64,000 bases of DNA from Nocardioides zeae (GTDB lineage Bacteria > Actinomycetota > Actinomycetes > Propionibacteriales > Nocardioidaceae), in the NCBI RefSeq assembly GCF_010686755.1, contig NZ_JAAGXA010000001.1, positions 248,001 to 312,000 on the forward strand, given 5' to 3'. Shown here in pieces: positions 17,083 to 26,193 of this stretch. A program made the translations under genes and the position numbers. Below the pieces are notes generated by a model, which was given only the letters and a program-made list of their open reading frames with translations, did no database searches and was not told where the DNA came from. Numbering within the stretch: position 1 is the stretch's first letter; each line of letters begins with the position of its first letter.

Positions 17083-18533
17083 GCGGGCTCCTCTCGGGTC
17101 GGGATCGTCAGCACGAACATCGCACCGGTGCGCGGGGCCCGGGTGACGGTGACGTCGCCGCCGTGGGCGGCCGCGATGGCCGCCACGATCGAGAGGCCCA
17201 GGCCGAACCCCTCGTCGTCGGCGGGCACGTGGCTGCGCCCGAACCGCTCGAAGATGCGCTCGCGGTCCGCCTCGGGCACGCCGGGTCCGCTGTCGCGCAC
17301 CCACAGGCGCACCGTGCCGTCCTGCGGGGCGTCCCACCCGAGGGCGACGACGTCCCCGTCCGCGGTGTGCTTGACGGCGTTGTCGCAGAGCTGGAGCAGC
17401 GCCTGCGTGAGGCGCTGCTCGTCGGCGTCCACGACCGGTGGCGCGACCTCCGCGGTCGGTACGTCGAGGGTCCAGTCACGGGCTCCCAGCGCTCGCGCCT
17501 TGGACAGCACGGTGGTGACCAGGTCGGCGACGTCCACCGGGGCGGTCGTCAGGAAGTCCGGCCGGTCGCTCTTCGCGAGCAGCAGCAGGTCGCCCACGAG
17601 GCGCGCCATCCGGTCCACCTCGTCGAGCAGGAGGTCGCGTGTCTCCCGGGCCTCGGGGGAGCCGGTCTCGAGCAGCTCGAGGTGGCCCCGCAGGATCGTG
17701 AGCGGCGTCCTCAGCTCGTGCCCGGCATCGTCGAGGAACTGCCGCTGCCCGGTGAAGGCGGCCTCGAGCCGGGCCAGCATGCCGTTGACCGTGCGGGTGA
17801 GGTCGGTGATGTCGTCGTTGCCGGTCTGGGGCACCCGGCGGGACAGGTCGGTGCCGCTGATCTCCTCCGCGCTGCGGCGCAGCACACGGAGCGGACGCAG
17901 GAGCCGGCCGGACTGCCAGGACGCCGCCCCCACGACGAGCAGCAGGGCGGCGAGCGCGACGAGCGTGTAGGTGCGCACGGTGTCGCCGAGCTGCTGGTGG
18001 GCCACGTCGGTGTAGGTCACGACGACCAACGCTCCGCGGGTCGTGACGCCGTCCGCCTCCACCGAGGCGGGTTGCACGGTCAGCAGGAGGGGCTGCCCCT
18101 CGATGGTGGCGCGCACCGAGCCGCCGTCGGCGACGAGGGGGCTGACCGCCGCTGCGAAGGCGGCGGTGCCGGCGACGTCCTCCGGCGAGCCGCGCTCGGC
18201 CTGGTCGATCCGCGCGCCGTCCTCCCACCAGCCGACGAGCTTCTCCTCCTCCGTGGGCACGTTGCGCTGCACGAACCCGTAGAGGAGGTCGGCCACGCCC
18301 ACCGGCGCGACGCCGGTGAGGGGGTCCTCCGCGCCGGGCAGGTGGTAGGGGCCCGCCGTCGTCGCGAGCCGGCGGAACTCGTCGAGCTCCTGCTCGACGG
18401 CCTGCACGTGCGCGGTGTCGATGCGGCGGTCCTCGATGACGTAGAAGCTGAACCCCGCACCCGCGAGCGCCAGGGCGACGAGCACGGCGACCGTCGTCGT
18501 GATGCGGAGGCGCACGGACAGGCCCGGGCGCAC
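17067..18533 (-). CDS. Membrane sensor histidine kinase
   Basis: 488 residues. TM1 about 10-30 (TTVAVLVALALAGAGFSFYV), an extracytoplasmic sensor of about 150 residues, TM2 near 180-200 (YTLVALAALLLVVGAASW), a HAMP linker, H-box DAGHELRTPLTIL with the phospho-His, N-box LCDNAVKHT, and G-boxes RDSGPGVPE and GFGLGLSIV. GTG at 18533 is the first usable start after the stop of the preceding Asp-tailed gene; it lacks a clear ribosome site and GTG 18515 is possible. Ligand unknown; co-transcription with an Asp-rich protein suggests a cation or envelope signal. Confidence 0.93.
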   Translation of the reverse strand: MRPGLSVRLRITTTVAVLVALALAGAGFSFYVIEDRRIDTAHVQAVEQELDEFRRLATTAGPYHLPGAEDPLTGVAPVGVADLLYGFVQRNVPTEEEKLVGWWEDGARIDQAERGSPEDVAGTAAFAAAVSPLVADGGSVRATIEGQPLLLTVQPASVEADGVTTRGALVVVTYTDVAHQQLGDTVRTYTLVALAALLLVVGAASWQSGRLLRPLRVLRRSAEEISGTDLSRRVPQTGNDDITDLTRTVNGMLARLEAAFTGQRQFLDDAGHELRTPLTILRGHLELLETGSPEARETRDLLLDEVDRMARLVGDLLLLAKSDRPDFLTTAPVDVADLVTTVLSKARALGARDWTLDVPTAEVAPPVVDADEQRLTQALLQLCDNAVKHTADGDVVALGWDAPQDGTVRLWVRDSGPGVPEADRERIFERFGRSHVPADDEGFGLGLSIVAAIAAAHGGDVTVTRAPRTGAMFVLTIPTREEPAWPAS

Positions 18534-18562
18534 GGCACGGGGTGTGGAGGCAGGCGACGGGC

Positions 18563-18667
18563 TCAGTCGTCGTCCCCGTCGTCGTCCCCGTCGTCGTCCC
18601 CGTCGTCGTCCCCGTCGTCGTCCCCGTCGTCGTCCCCGTCGTCGTCCCCGTCGTCCCCGTCGTCCCC
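18563..18667 (-). repeat. 12-bp GTCGTCGTCCCC coding microsatellite
   Basis: Seven 12-bp units followed by two 9-bp units; read leftward they encode GDDD and GDD. Length change by slippage would keep frame because every unit is a multiple of three. Confidence 0.85.
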
Positions 18668-18988
18668 GCTGTCGTCGTCCTCGTCGTCGCCGTCGTCCCC
18701 GCCGTGGTCGTCGCTGTCGTCGTCCTCGACGGGCTGCGGGCCGGGCAGGACGTTCTGCGGCTCGGAGGTGGGGGCGGCCGGGGCGGTCGTCGCCGGCGCG
18801 GAGGACGCGTCGGTGGGGGAGGGCGACGCCGTGGCGTCGGTCGTCGGGGAGTCCGCGGTGGGCGTGGCGGGCGCGACCACCGGCCCGACCTGCGGGTCGG
18901 GGCTCTCGGCGGCCAGCACGCTGACGCCGAACCCGCCGACCAGGAGGCCCACGGTGACGCCGAGCAGGATCTTGAGGAGGGAGGACAT
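18563..18988 (-). CDS. Second small membrane protein with Asp/Gly tail
   Basis: 141 residues. N-terminal membrane helix (LLKILLGVTVGLLVGGFGVSVLAA), a Pro/Thr/Ala-rich linker, then over 45 residues of Asp and Gly with one His and a few Glu and Ser, ending in six GDDD units. ATG at 18988 is the start consistent with the signal helix; longer frames add improbable Cys/Trp/Pro sequence. It is the first gene of the operon with the kinase (30 bp between stop and start) and regulator. Same plan as 15779-16243 although little else is alike, which points to shared function through the acidic tail. Confidence 0.72.
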   Translation of the reverse strand: MSSLLKILLGVTVGLLVGGFGVSVLAAESPDPQVGPVVAPATPTADSPTTDATASPSPTDASSAPATTAPAAPTSEPQNVLPGPQPVEDDDSDDHGGDDGDDEDDDSGDDGDDGDDDGDDDGDDDGDDDGDDDGDDDGDDD

Positions 18989-19032
18989 GGTGCGGCCGAT
19001 CCTGCCGCAGGTCGGCGGAGGAGCCCAGCACC

Positions 19033-19048
19033 ATGAGAGGACTCTCAT
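19033..19048. promoter_or_regulatory. Putative operator: ATGAGAG-GA-CTCTCAT
   Basis: A 7-bp-arm inverted repeat with 2-bp centre, 44 bp upstream of the second Asp-tailed gene. It differs from the site at 15672-15687 only at the outermost base pair and the two central bases. Confidence 0.5.
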
Positions 19049-19148
19049 CGTGGGGCCGTGCACCCGGGCGGCAACAGTGTCGCAACCCGTCGGGTCCTAG
19101 GGTGGTCGGCGTCACACCACGACGCCCCACCACGACGAGGAGGCCCCG

Positions 19149-20678
19149 GTGATCGTCCCCCTGAGCGTGCGCGACTTCATGGATCGCGCCACGACCGTCT
19201 ACCCCGACCGGATCGGCGTGGTCGACGAGCCGGACCAGCCGGCGCCGTCCCTCGGCACCCTGACGTACGGCGAGCTCGGGGACCTCGCGGCCCGCCAGGC
19301 AGCGCACCTCGACGCGCTGGGTGTCGGGGTGGGGGACCGGGTCGCCGTGGTGTCCCACAACAGCGCCCGCCTGCTCACCTCGTTCTTCGGGGTCGCGGGC
19401 TCGGGTCGCGTGTTCGTCCCGGTCAACTTCCGGCTGCGCCCGGACGAGGTGCGCTACATCGTCGAGCACTCGGGTGCGCGGGTGCTGTACGTGGACCCCG
19501 AGATCGACGAGGCGCTGGCGGACGTCGCCTGCGAGCACCGCTACGTGCTGGGCCAGGACGAGCACCTCTACGCGCCGGAGGGTGCGGAGCCGCGCCCGTG
19601 GGAGCCCGACGAGTCCGCGACGGCGTGCATCAACTACACGTCCGGCACGACCGCGCGCCCCAAGGGCGTGCAGATCACCCACCGCAACATCTGGGTCAAC
19701 GCGACCACCTTCGCGCTCCACGCGGGGGTCACCGACCGCGACGTCTACCTGCACACGCTGCCGATGTTCCACGCCAACGGCTGGGGGATGCCGTTCGCCA
19801 CCACGGGCCTGGGCGTGCCGCAGATCGTGCTCCGCAAGGTCGACGGGGCCGAGATCCTGCGGCGGATCGAGGAGCACGGCGTGACCTTCCTGTGCGCGGC
19901 TCCCGCGGTCGTCGCGTCGGTGCTGGAGGCGGCCCAGACGTGGGACGGGCCGGTGCCGGGACGCGACCGCGTCCGCGTCATCGTGGCCGGCGCCCCGCCG
20001 CCGACCCGCACGGTCGCGCGGGTGGAGGAGGAGCTGGGCTGGGAGTTCATCCAGATCTACGGCCTCACCGAGACGTCGCCGCTGCTCACCGTGAACCGCT
20101 CGCGTGCCGAGTGGGACGACCTCGAGCCCGAGGAGCGGGCCGCCCACCTGGTGCGCGCCGGCGCGCCGGCGCTCGGGGTGCGGCTCTCCGTGGACGAGCA
20201 CGGCGAGGTGCTGGCGCGGGGCAACCAGGTGCTCGAGGGCTACTGGCAGCAGCCGGAGGAGACGGAGAAGGCGCTCGCCGGCGGTTGGTTCCACACCGGT
20301 GACGGCGGCACCCTGGAGGACGGCTACCTCACCATCAACGACCGCAAGAAGGACGTGATCATCACGGGCGGCGAGAACGTCTCGTCGATCGAGGTGGAGG
20401 ACGCGCTCTTCTCGCACCCCGCGGTCGCCGAGGTCGCGGTCATCGGCGTGCCGAGCGAGAAGTGGGGCGAGACCATCAAGGCCCTCGTCGTGCTCGCCCC
20501 CGACACGTCCGCCGACGAGGCGGAGCTGATCGCCTGGTGCAAGCAGCGCCTGGCGGGCTACAAGGCCCCCACGTCGGTGGAGATCCGCGACGAGCTGGCG
20601 CGCACCGCGACGGGCAAGCTGCAGAAGTTCAAGCTGCGTGCGCCGTACTGGGAGGGGCAGACCCGCCAGGTGAACTGA
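19149..20678 (+). CDS. Acyl-CoA synthetase (AMP-forming)
   Basis: 509 residues. Adenylate-forming ligase with CINYTSGTTARPKGVQITH (about 157-175), GLTETSPL (A5), GWFHTGDGGTLEDGYLTINDRKKD (A7/A8), ITGGENVSSIEVEDAL and TATGKLQKFKLR with the C-terminal catalytic Lys. It belongs to the medium/short-chain fatty-acyl or aryl-CoA ligase group rather than the long-chain FadD2/12 type at 12403; substrate cannot be fixed. GTG at 19149 has GAGGAGG 5 bases upstream. A -10-like TAGGGT is at 19098-19103. Confidence 0.92.
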   Translation: MIVPLSVRDFMDRATTVYPDRIGVVDEPDQPAPSLGTLTYGELGDLAARQAAHLDALGVGVGDRVAVVSHNSARLLTSFFGVAGSGRVFVPVNFRLRPDEVRYIVEHSGARVLYVDPEIDEALADVACEHRYVLGQDEHLYAPEGAEPRPWEPDESATACINYTSGTTARPKGVQITHRNIWVNATTFALHAGVTDRDVYLHTLPMFHANGWGMPFATTGLGVPQIVLRKVDGAEILRRIEEHGVTFLCAAPAVVASVLEAAQTWDGPVPGRDRVRVIVAGAPPPTRTVARVEEELGWEFIQIYGLTETSPLLTVNRSRAEWDDLEPEERAAHLVRAGAPALGVRLSVDEHGEVLARGNQVLEGYWQQPEETEKALAGGWFHTGDGGTLEDGYLTINDRKKDVIITGGENVSSIEVEDALFSHPAVAEVAVIGVPSEKWGETIKALVVLAPDTSADEAELIAWCKQRLAGYKAPTSVEIRDELARTATGKLQKFKLRAPYWEGQTRQVN

Positions 20679-20682
20679 CGGC

Positions 20683-20688
20683 TACGGT
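20683..20688 (+). promoter_or_regulatory. -10 element TACGGT, leaderless start of the Nif3-like gene
   Basis: GGCTACGGT stands 6 bases before ATG 20695 and there is no ribosome site, so transcription probably starts at the ATG. The same nonamer precedes the TrpF-like gene at 31836. Confidence 0.5.
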
Positions 20689-20694
20689 ACGCCC

Positions 20695-21852
20695 ATGACG
20701 ACGTTGGGCGATGTGGTCGACCTGCTGCACGCGTGGTTCCCGCCGGGCACGGCGGAGGACTGGGACGCGGTGGGGCTCGTGTACGGCGATCCCTCGCGCA
20801 GCGTGCGCAAGGTGATGTTCGCGGTCGACATCGACGAGGCGGTGGCCGAGGAGGCCGCGTCGTGGGGCGCCGACCTGCTCGTCGTGCACCACCCGCTCTT
20901 CCTGCGTCCCGTCCACGGCTTCGCCGCCACGACGCCGAAGGGTCGCACCCTCAGCCGGCTCGCCGAGGCCGGGTGCGGCCTGCTGGTCGCGCACACCAAC
21001 GCGGACCAGGCGGTCGGCGGCGTCTCCGAGGCGATGGCCGTGGCGCTCGGGATCGCCGACCTCGCGCCGATCCTGCCCGGCCCGAGCGAGCCCTACGACA
21101 AGGTCACCGTGCTCGTGCCCACCGACGCCGCCGCGCCCGTGCGGGCGGCGATCGCGGAGGCGGGGGCCGGGGCGATCGGCCACTACGACCACTGCACCTT
21201 CTCGGTCGCGGGCCAGGGCCGCTTCCGTCCGCTGGACGGTGCGCAGCCCACGATCGGGACGGTCGGCAGCATCGAGCTGGTGGACGAGGAGCGCGTCGAG
21301 GCGATCCTCCCGCGCCGGCTCCGCCGGCAGGTCGTCGCCGCGCTCCTGGCGGCGCACCCCTACGAGGAGCCCGCCTACGACGTCGTCGAGCTCGCCGACC
21401 CCCACGCCCTCATGAGCGGCACGGGGCGCGTCGGCGTCGTCGAGCGCACCACGCTGCGCGACTTCGCCCAGGCGGTCGCCGACGCCCTGCCGGTGACCGC
21501 CGGCGGGGTGCGCGTGGCGGGCGACCCCGACCGCTCGGTGCGCCGCATCGCCGTGTGCGGCGGTGCGGGCGACGGCCTGCTCGACGGGCTCGTCGGCAGC
21601 GACGTGGACGTCTACGTGACGAGCGACCTCCGCCACCACCGGGCGGCCGAGTTCGTGGCCGAGGACGGTCCTGCGCTCGTCGACGTCGCCCACTGGGCAG
21701 CGGAGTGGACGTGGTTGCCCGTGGTGGCGAAGCGCGTCACCGACGCGCTCGGCGATAGTGTGGAGACGCGCGTCAGCACGCTGCGCACCGACCCGTGGCA
21801 GTTCCGCGTGGACCCCTCCGACCCGTCCGACCGCTCTGAGAGGAGCGCGTGA
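20695..21852 (+). CDS. Nif3-like dinuclear metal-centre protein (YbgI/NIF3 family)
   Basis: 385 residues. NIF3/GTP-cyclohydrolase-I-type-2 family with HHPLF (metal-binding His pair, about 64-68), AHTNAD and, near the C-terminus, DLRHHRAAEF and DVAHWAAEW with further metal ligands; the insert between (about 130-240) is the PII-like domain seen in longer members. It forms toroidal hexamers in relatives, with unknown in vivo reaction. Start is ATG 20695. Its stop overlaps the GTG of the zinc-ribbon gene (GTGA); these two and the RNase H gene make one operon, matching the mycobacterial Rv2230c-Rv2228c order as recalled. Confidence 0.92.
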   Translation: MTTLGDVVDLLHAWFPPGTAEDWDAVGLVYGDPSRSVRKVMFAVDIDEAVAEEAASWGADLLVVHHPLFLRPVHGFAATTPKGRTLSRLAEAGCGLLVAHTNADQAVGGVSEAMAVALGIADLAPILPGPSEPYDKVTVLVPTDAAAPVRAAIAEAGAGAIGHYDHCTFSVAGQGRFRPLDGAQPTIGTVGSIELVDEERVEAILPRRLRRQVVAALLAAHPYEEPAYDVVELADPHALMSGTGRVGVVERTTLRDFAQAVADALPVTAGGVRVAGDPDRSVRRIAVCGGAGDGLLDGLVGSDVDVYVTSDLRHHRAAEFVAEDGPALVDVAHWAAEWTWLPVVAKRVTDALGDSVETRVSTLRTDPWQFRVDPSDPSDRSERSA

Positions 21853-22595
21853 TCAAAGCCGATCCCTTCGCCCAGCGGAAGCTGCTCGACGTCCAGGCCC
21901 TGGACTCCCGTCTCGACCAGCTGAAGCACCGCCGCACCCACCTGCCGCAGCTCGCCCGGCTCGAGGAGCTCGCCGTGAGCCGTCGCGGTGTCGACGACCA
22001 GGCGCGCGACGCGCGGATCGCGGTGGACGACCTGGCGCTCGAGCAGCGCAAGGCCGACGCCGACGTGGAGCAGGTGAAGGCCCGCCGTGCCCGTGACCAG
22101 CAGCGCATGGACGCCGGCCTCGTCACCAACCCCAAGGACCTCGAGCGCATGCAGAACGAGCTCGTCTCCCTGGAGCGGCGCATCAGCTCCCTGGAGGACA
22201 CCGAGCTGGAGATCATGGAGCGGCTCGAGGCGGCGCAGGGTCGGCTCACGGCAGCCGAGACCCGGCTCGCGGAGATCGACGCCGAGGCACAGGCGCTGGC
22301 CGCCGAGCGCGATGCGGCCTGGGCCGAGCTCGACACCGAGCTGGAGGCGGTCGCCGCCGAGCGTGCGCCGCTCGTCGAGGACCTGCCGGCCGACCTGCTG
22401 GCGCTCTACGACAAGCTCCGCCAGCAGAAGGGCGGCATCGGTGCCGCCGAGCTGCGGCGGCGGGAGTGCGGCGGCTGCCGCCTGACCCTCGACAACGCCG
22501 AGCTCGCGGTGATCAAGGCCGCCAGCGTCGACACGGTCGTGCGCTGCGAGGAGTGCTCGCGGATCCTCGTCCGCACGGGCGAGTCCGGCCTGTGA
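21849..22595 (+). CDS. C4 zinc-ribbon protein with long coiled coil (Rv2229c-like)
   Basis: 248 residues. Residues 10-180 are one long alpha-helical hairpin (heptads such as QNELVSLERRISSLEDTELE), and the C-terminus is a C4 zinc ribbon: CGGC (about 207-210) and CEEC (235-238). The family binds nucleic acid or acts as an adaptor, but its role in actinobacteria is not established. GTG 21849 overlaps the upstream stop and its own stop overlaps the next GTG, so it is the middle gene of a tightly coupled operon. Confidence 0.9.
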   Translation: MIKADPFAQRKLLDVQALDSRLDQLKHRRTHLPQLARLEELAVSRRGVDDQARDARIAVDDLALEQRKADADVEQVKARRARDQQRMDAGLVTNPKDLERMQNELVSLERRISSLEDTELEIMERLEAAQGRLTAAETRLAEIDAEAQALAAERDAAWAELDTELEAVAAERAPLVEDLPADLLALYDKLRQQKGGIGAAELRRRECGGCRLTLDNAELAVIKAASVDTVVRCEECSRILVRTGESGL

Positions 22596-23788
22596 CCTCC
22601 GCGGGTCCCGCCGCGGGGCCTGCCGCTGGTCCGAGCGCTGTCGTCGTCGAGGCCGACGGTGGGTCCCGGGGCAACCCGGGGCCCGCGGCGTACGGTGCCC
22701 TGCTGCGCGATGCCGCCACCGGTGCGGTCATCGCCCAGGACGGCGCGACGATCGGTCGGGCGACGAACAACGTGGCGGAGTACTCGGGCCTCATCGCCGG
22801 GCTGGAGCTGGCCGCGGCGTACGCGCCCGGTGCCCGGGTCGAGGTGCGCATGGACTCCAAGCTCGTCGTCGAGCAGATGGCGGGGCGCTGGAAGATCAAG
22901 CACCCGGACATGAAGCCGCTGGCGGCGCGCGCGAGCGCGATCGCGCCGCCCGGCACCGTGTGGACCTGGGTGCCGCGGGCCGAGAACGCCGCCGCCGACC
23001 GCCTCGCCAACCAGGCCCTCGACGGCGTGCGGTCGGGCGTGGAGGTGCTGGCCGCCGTGGCTGCCGTCGCGCCGGACGAGCCGGAGGTCACCGAGCAGGT
23101 CGACGCGGCCGAGCAGCAGGCCGCCCCGGTGGCGCCGACGACCCTCGTCATCGTGCGGCACGGCGTCACCGCCCACACCGCCGCGAAGCGCTTCTCCGGC
23201 GGGCTCGCCTCGGCGAACCCGCCGCTCGTCGAGGAGGGGCGCGCCCAGGTGCGCGCGACCGCCGACTGGCTGCGTCCTCTCGCCGACGAGGCGGCCGCGG
23301 TGGTCACCTCGCCGGTGCGCCGCACGCGGGAGTCCGCGGAGATCCTCGCCGCGGCGCTCGAGGTGCCCGTCGTCGAGGAGGCGGGTTTTGCGGAGATGGA
23401 GTTCGGGGCGTGGGACGGGCTCACCTTCGGCGAGGTGCGGGAGCGTCACCGGGCCGACCTCGACGCCTGGCTCGGGTCCCTCGACGCCCGTGCCGGTGGG
23501 GAGCGCGGCGAGTCCTTCCGCGGGGTGGAGGAGCGCGTGCTCGCGGGACTGCAGCGGGTGCTGGAGACCTACCGCGGCCGCACGGTCGTCGTGGTCTCGC
23601 ACGTCACGCCGATCAAGACGCTCGTCGCCCATGCGCTGGGGGCGCCGCTGACGGCGCTCTTCCGCATGGAGCTCGCGCCGGCGTCCGTGACCGTCATCAG
23701 CCACTACCCGGGCGGGCGCGACGGCGAGGACACGGCCAGCCTGCGCCTCTTCAACGCGCGGCCCGGCGACGGTCCTCTCGGGGCCTGA
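22592..23788 (+). CDS. Bifunctional RNase H / acid phosphatase
   Basis: 398 residues. N-terminal RNase HI domain (about 12-150) with VVEADGGSRGNPGPAAYG, NNVAEYSGL and WTWVPRAENAAAD supplying the acidic catalytic set; C-terminal histidine-phosphatase domain (about 185-395) with VIVRHGVTAHT (phospho-His), TSPVRRTRESAE and VSHVTPIKTL. This fusion is known from Mycobacterium tuberculosis Rv2228c, where the phosphatase half resembles CobC alpha-ribazole phosphatase. It removes RNA from RNA:DNA hybrids; the link between the two activities is unclear. GTG 22592 overlaps the upstream stop. Confidence 0.95.
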   Translation: MTSAGPAAGPAAGPSAVVVEADGGSRGNPGPAAYGALLRDAATGAVIAQDGATIGRATNNVAEYSGLIAGLELAAAYAPGARVEVRMDSKLVVEQMAGRWKIKHPDMKPLAARASAIAPPGTVWTWVPRAENAAADRLANQALDGVRSGVEVLAAVAAVAPDEPEVTEQVDAAEQQAAPVAPTTLVIVRHGVTAHTAAKRFSGGLASANPPLVEEGRAQVRATADWLRPLADEAAAVVTSPVRRTRESAEILAAALEVPVVEEAGFAEMEFGAWDGLTFGEVRERHRADLDAWLGSLDARAGGERGESFRGVEERVLAGLQRVLETYRGRTVVVVSHVTPIKTLVAHALGAPLTALFRMELAPASVTVISHYPGGRDGEDTASLRLFNARPGDGPLGA

Positions 23789-23812
23789 GCGCCGGACGGT
23801 CCGCCGGCGGCG

Positions 23813-24589
23813 TCAGAGCTCGGCGACCACCACGTCGAGCTGCGTGCCGCGGGCCGTCGGGGCGCCCTCCTCGACGTACCAGCCGAGGTCGCGCAGCTGC
23901 GTCGCGAACGCGGCCGGCGTCCGCGGGGTGCCGCCGTCGGTCAGGACCGCCCGCACGATGCGGCCCTTCGTCGCCTTGTTGAAGTGGCTGACGACCTTGC
24001 GGGTGCCCTGGTGCTCGTGGAGCACGCGCACGGTGACGGTCCGGCGGGCCACGTCGCCCTCGGGGCGCCAGAACGCGGCGTACGTGCCCGACCGCAGGTC
24101 GACGAGCACGCCGGAGCCGACGCCCTCCGCGACGGCCTCGCCGAGGTGCCGGCGCCAGTGGGCGGCGACGGACCCGAGGCCCGGGAGGGTGGTGTCGCCG
24201 GAGAGCCGGTACGACGGGATCCGGTCGGCGAGGCGGACGAGCCCGAACACGGACGACGTCACGGCCACCCGCCGCAGCCGGCGGCGCGCCGGGGCGTCGA
24301 GCGTGGCGGCGTCCAGCGCGTCGTAGACGACGCCGGTGTAGATCTGCTCGGCCCGGGCCGTGGGGGCCGTCCGGAGGTCGGCGTTGCGGGTCGCCAGCCC
24401 GGTCTGCGTGGGGCCCAGGCCGAGCACCTCGGCCGCGGCCGCGGGGTCGGCGGAGCACAGTGCGACGAGGGCGTCGAGCGCTTCCTCCCGGCCCGGGGTG
24501 AGCACGGGGAAGGACAGCGAGCCGAGGTCGAGCGGCTTGCCGCGGGTCGGCGCGGACTTGCCCTCGCTGGGCGGCAGGAGGAGGAGCAC
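23813..24589 (-). CDS. yaaA: YaaA family (DUF328) peroxide-stress protein
   Basis: 258 residues. Family hallmarks: N-terminal LLLLPPSEGK, YTGVVYDALD, SSVFGLVRLADRIPSYRL, VVSHFNKATKGRIVRAVL. In Escherichia coli YaaA lowers free iron during peroxide stress and binds DNA; the structural fold is that of a nucleic-acid-binding hairpin protein. GTG 24589 gives the conserved N-terminus and is used in preference to a much longer open frame. Convergent with the RNase H gene, 24 bp apart, and divergent from a membrane protein. Confidence 0.92.
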   Translation of the reverse strand: MLLLLPPSEGKSAPTRGKPLDLGSLSFPVLTPGREEALDALVALCSADPAAAAEVLGLGPTQTGLATRNADLRTAPTARAEQIYTGVVYDALDAATLDAPARRRLRRVAVTSSVFGLVRLADRIPSYRLSGDTTLPGLGSVAAHWRRHLGEAVAEGVGSGVLVDLRSGTYAAFWRPEGDVARRTVTVRVLHEHQGTRKVVSHFNKATKGRIVRAVLTDGGTPRTPAAFATQLRDLGWYVEEGAPTARGTQLDVVVAEL

Positions 24590-24686
24590 GACGCGCCACT
24601 CTAGGGCCCGACCGGGTACGCCGCGTCGCCCGGTTGAGCACCGGTGCTCAGTCCCGCGGGGGTCGCCCCGGCGTAGGAATGTCCCC

Positions 24687-25118
24687 ATGTCCACGAACGC
24701 CACCAGCGCGACCCCTGCCCGCCCCGACCGCCGCCCCCTGCGCGACCTCGCCTGGGGGCTCGGCGTCGCCGTCCTCAGCGCCGCGGCGTGGTTCGGGTGG
24801 ATGGGCTGGGACGACGAGTACCAGGTCGACACGGCCACCAACCAGGTCAGCGGGCCCTACGAGGCGTGGCAGGTGGTCGGCTGCGTGGTGACCCTGCTCG
24901 TGGTGGGCGTGGTCGCGGCGCGGTGGTGGCGGCCCTTCGCCACGGCGACCGTCCTCTCCCTCGCCTTCACCGTCGCCTGGTCGGTGACGGCGGCCGCCGA
25001 GGACGACACCGGTCTGTGGGGGGTCGGCGCCGTCCTGGTGCTCGTGGGCACCGCGGCGGCCTCGCTGCTCGTCGCCGCCGTCGTCGCGGCGGTCGCGACG
25101 GCGCGGGAACCGCGGTGA
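24687..25118 (+). CDS. Small four-helix membrane protein, unknown function
   Basis: 143 residues with hydrophobic segments near 22-40, 62-80, 86-104 and 113-135, and a short acidic loop DDEYQVDTATNQVSGPYEAW between the first two. No family recognised. ATG 24687 is preceded by TAGGAAT 7 bases upstream and no ribosome site, so it may be leaderless. Confidence 0.7.
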   Translation: MSTNATSATPARPDRRPLRDLAWGLGVAVLSAAAWFGWMGWDDEYQVDTATNQVSGPYEAWQVVGCVVTLLVVGVVAARWWRPFATATVLSLAFTVAWSVTAAAEDDTGLWGVGAVLVLVGTAAASLLVAAVVAAVATAREPR

Positions 25119-25177
25119 GGTCCGCCGCGTCCCACCCCCACGCGCGCTGGTGGGCACCGGGGACAGGAGAGCACGAG

Positions 25178-25828
25178 ATGGACGGCACGCCGGAGACCGG
25201 GGACCGACTGCAGTGGGCCGACGCCGACACGGTGACGGACTTCCTGCTCGTCGGCGGCGACCTCGCCACCGACGAGGTGCGGGCCCTGGCCCAGGCCGAC
25301 GAGCTGACCGCCGCGGGCGTCACGCACGTGCTCGACGCCCGCGCCGAGGCGGCCGACGGCGACGTGTGGGAGGCGTTCCCGGGCGTGACCTACCACTGGG
25401 ACGGCATCGAGGACGCCGGGCAGCCGGTGGGGCGCGCCTGGTTCGACGCGGTCGCGACGTTCGCCCGCACCGCGCTCGCCGCGCCGGGCGCCCGGCTCCT
25501 CACCCACTGCCACCTCGGGGTGAACCGCGGACCGAGCGCCGCCTACGCGGTGCTGCTCGACCGGGGCTGGGACCCCGTCGACGCGTTGGACGCCATCCGC
25601 GGGGCCCGCCCGGTGGCGGCGGTGGCCTACGCGGACGACGCCCTCGACTGGCACCTCGCGCGTCGGGGTGCGGGGTGGTTCGAACGGCGCCGTACGCGCG
25701 CCCGGGTGGAGGAGTGGCGCCGGGACCACCCCCTCGACGTCCCCGAGGTCCTGCAGGCGGGGCTTGCCGCGCGGCACGCGGGGGAGCGGGGCTGGAGCCT
25801 GGGTACCGGGGTGGCGGTCGGCGCCTGA
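25178..25828 (+). CDS. Dual-specificity-type protein phosphatase
   Basis: 216 residues. The cysteine phosphatase loop HCHLGVNRGPS (C-x5-R, about residues 109-119) is complete, with DARAEAADGDVW upstream giving candidate general-acid residues. The fold is that of dual-specificity phosphatases; substrate may be phosphoprotein, phosphoinositide or RNA 5' triphosphate. ATG 25178 has AGGAGA 8 bases upstream. Alone in its transcription unit. Confidence 0.85.
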   Translation: MDGTPETGDRLQWADADTVTDFLLVGGDLATDEVRALAQADELTAAGVTHVLDARAEAADGDVWEAFPGVTYHWDGIEDAGQPVGRAWFDAVATFARTALAAPGARLLTHCHLGVNRGPSAAYAVLLDRGWDPVDALDAIRGARPVAAVAYADDALDWHLARRGAGWFERRRTRARVEEWRRDHPLDVPEVLQAGLAARHAGERGWSLGTGVAVGA

Positions 25829-25910
25829 CGACGCTCGCGAACCGGGCGGCTCGGGTGCCGACGTACCGTCGGTGGGAGCCGACCGGCAGCGATCACCAGG
25901 AGGTGCACCC

Positions 25911-26183
25911 GTGGCGGAGAAGAAGGGCCCCGGCCCGAGCGTGAAGGACGACGAGACCTACGAGGCGCTGCGTCGCGAGGGCGCGAGCAAGGAGAAGGCG
26001 GCGCGCATCGCCAACGCCTCCGCCAAGGAGGGGTCCGACACCGTGGGACGCCGGGGCGGGAAGGCCGGGTCCTACGAGGACTGGACCGTGGACGAGCTGC
26101 GCAAGCGTGCCGCGGAGCTCGACGTCGAGGGCCGCTCGTCGATGACGAAGGACGAGCTCGTCGAGGCGCTGCGCGACCGCTGA
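25911..26183 (+). CDS. Small basic protein with Rho N-terminal/SAP-like motif
   Basis: 90 residues. Residues 5-40 (SVKDDETYEALRREGASKEKAARIANA) form the conserved block of an actinobacterial small-protein family (DUF7218-like); residues 50-90 (DWTVDELRKRAAELDVEG...MTKDELVEALRD) are the helix-extended-helix of the Rho-termination-factor N-terminal/SAP type that binds nucleic acid. GTG 25911 follows AGGAGG at 7 bases. Likely a small nucleic-acid-associated or stress protein. Convergent with the NarL regulator, 10 bp apart. Confidence 0.82.
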   Translation: MAEKKGPGPSVKDDETYEALRREGASKEKAARIANASAKEGSDTVGRRGGKAGSYEDWTVDELRKRAAELDVEGRSSMTKDELVEALRDR

Positions 26184-26193
26184 GGCCGGTCCC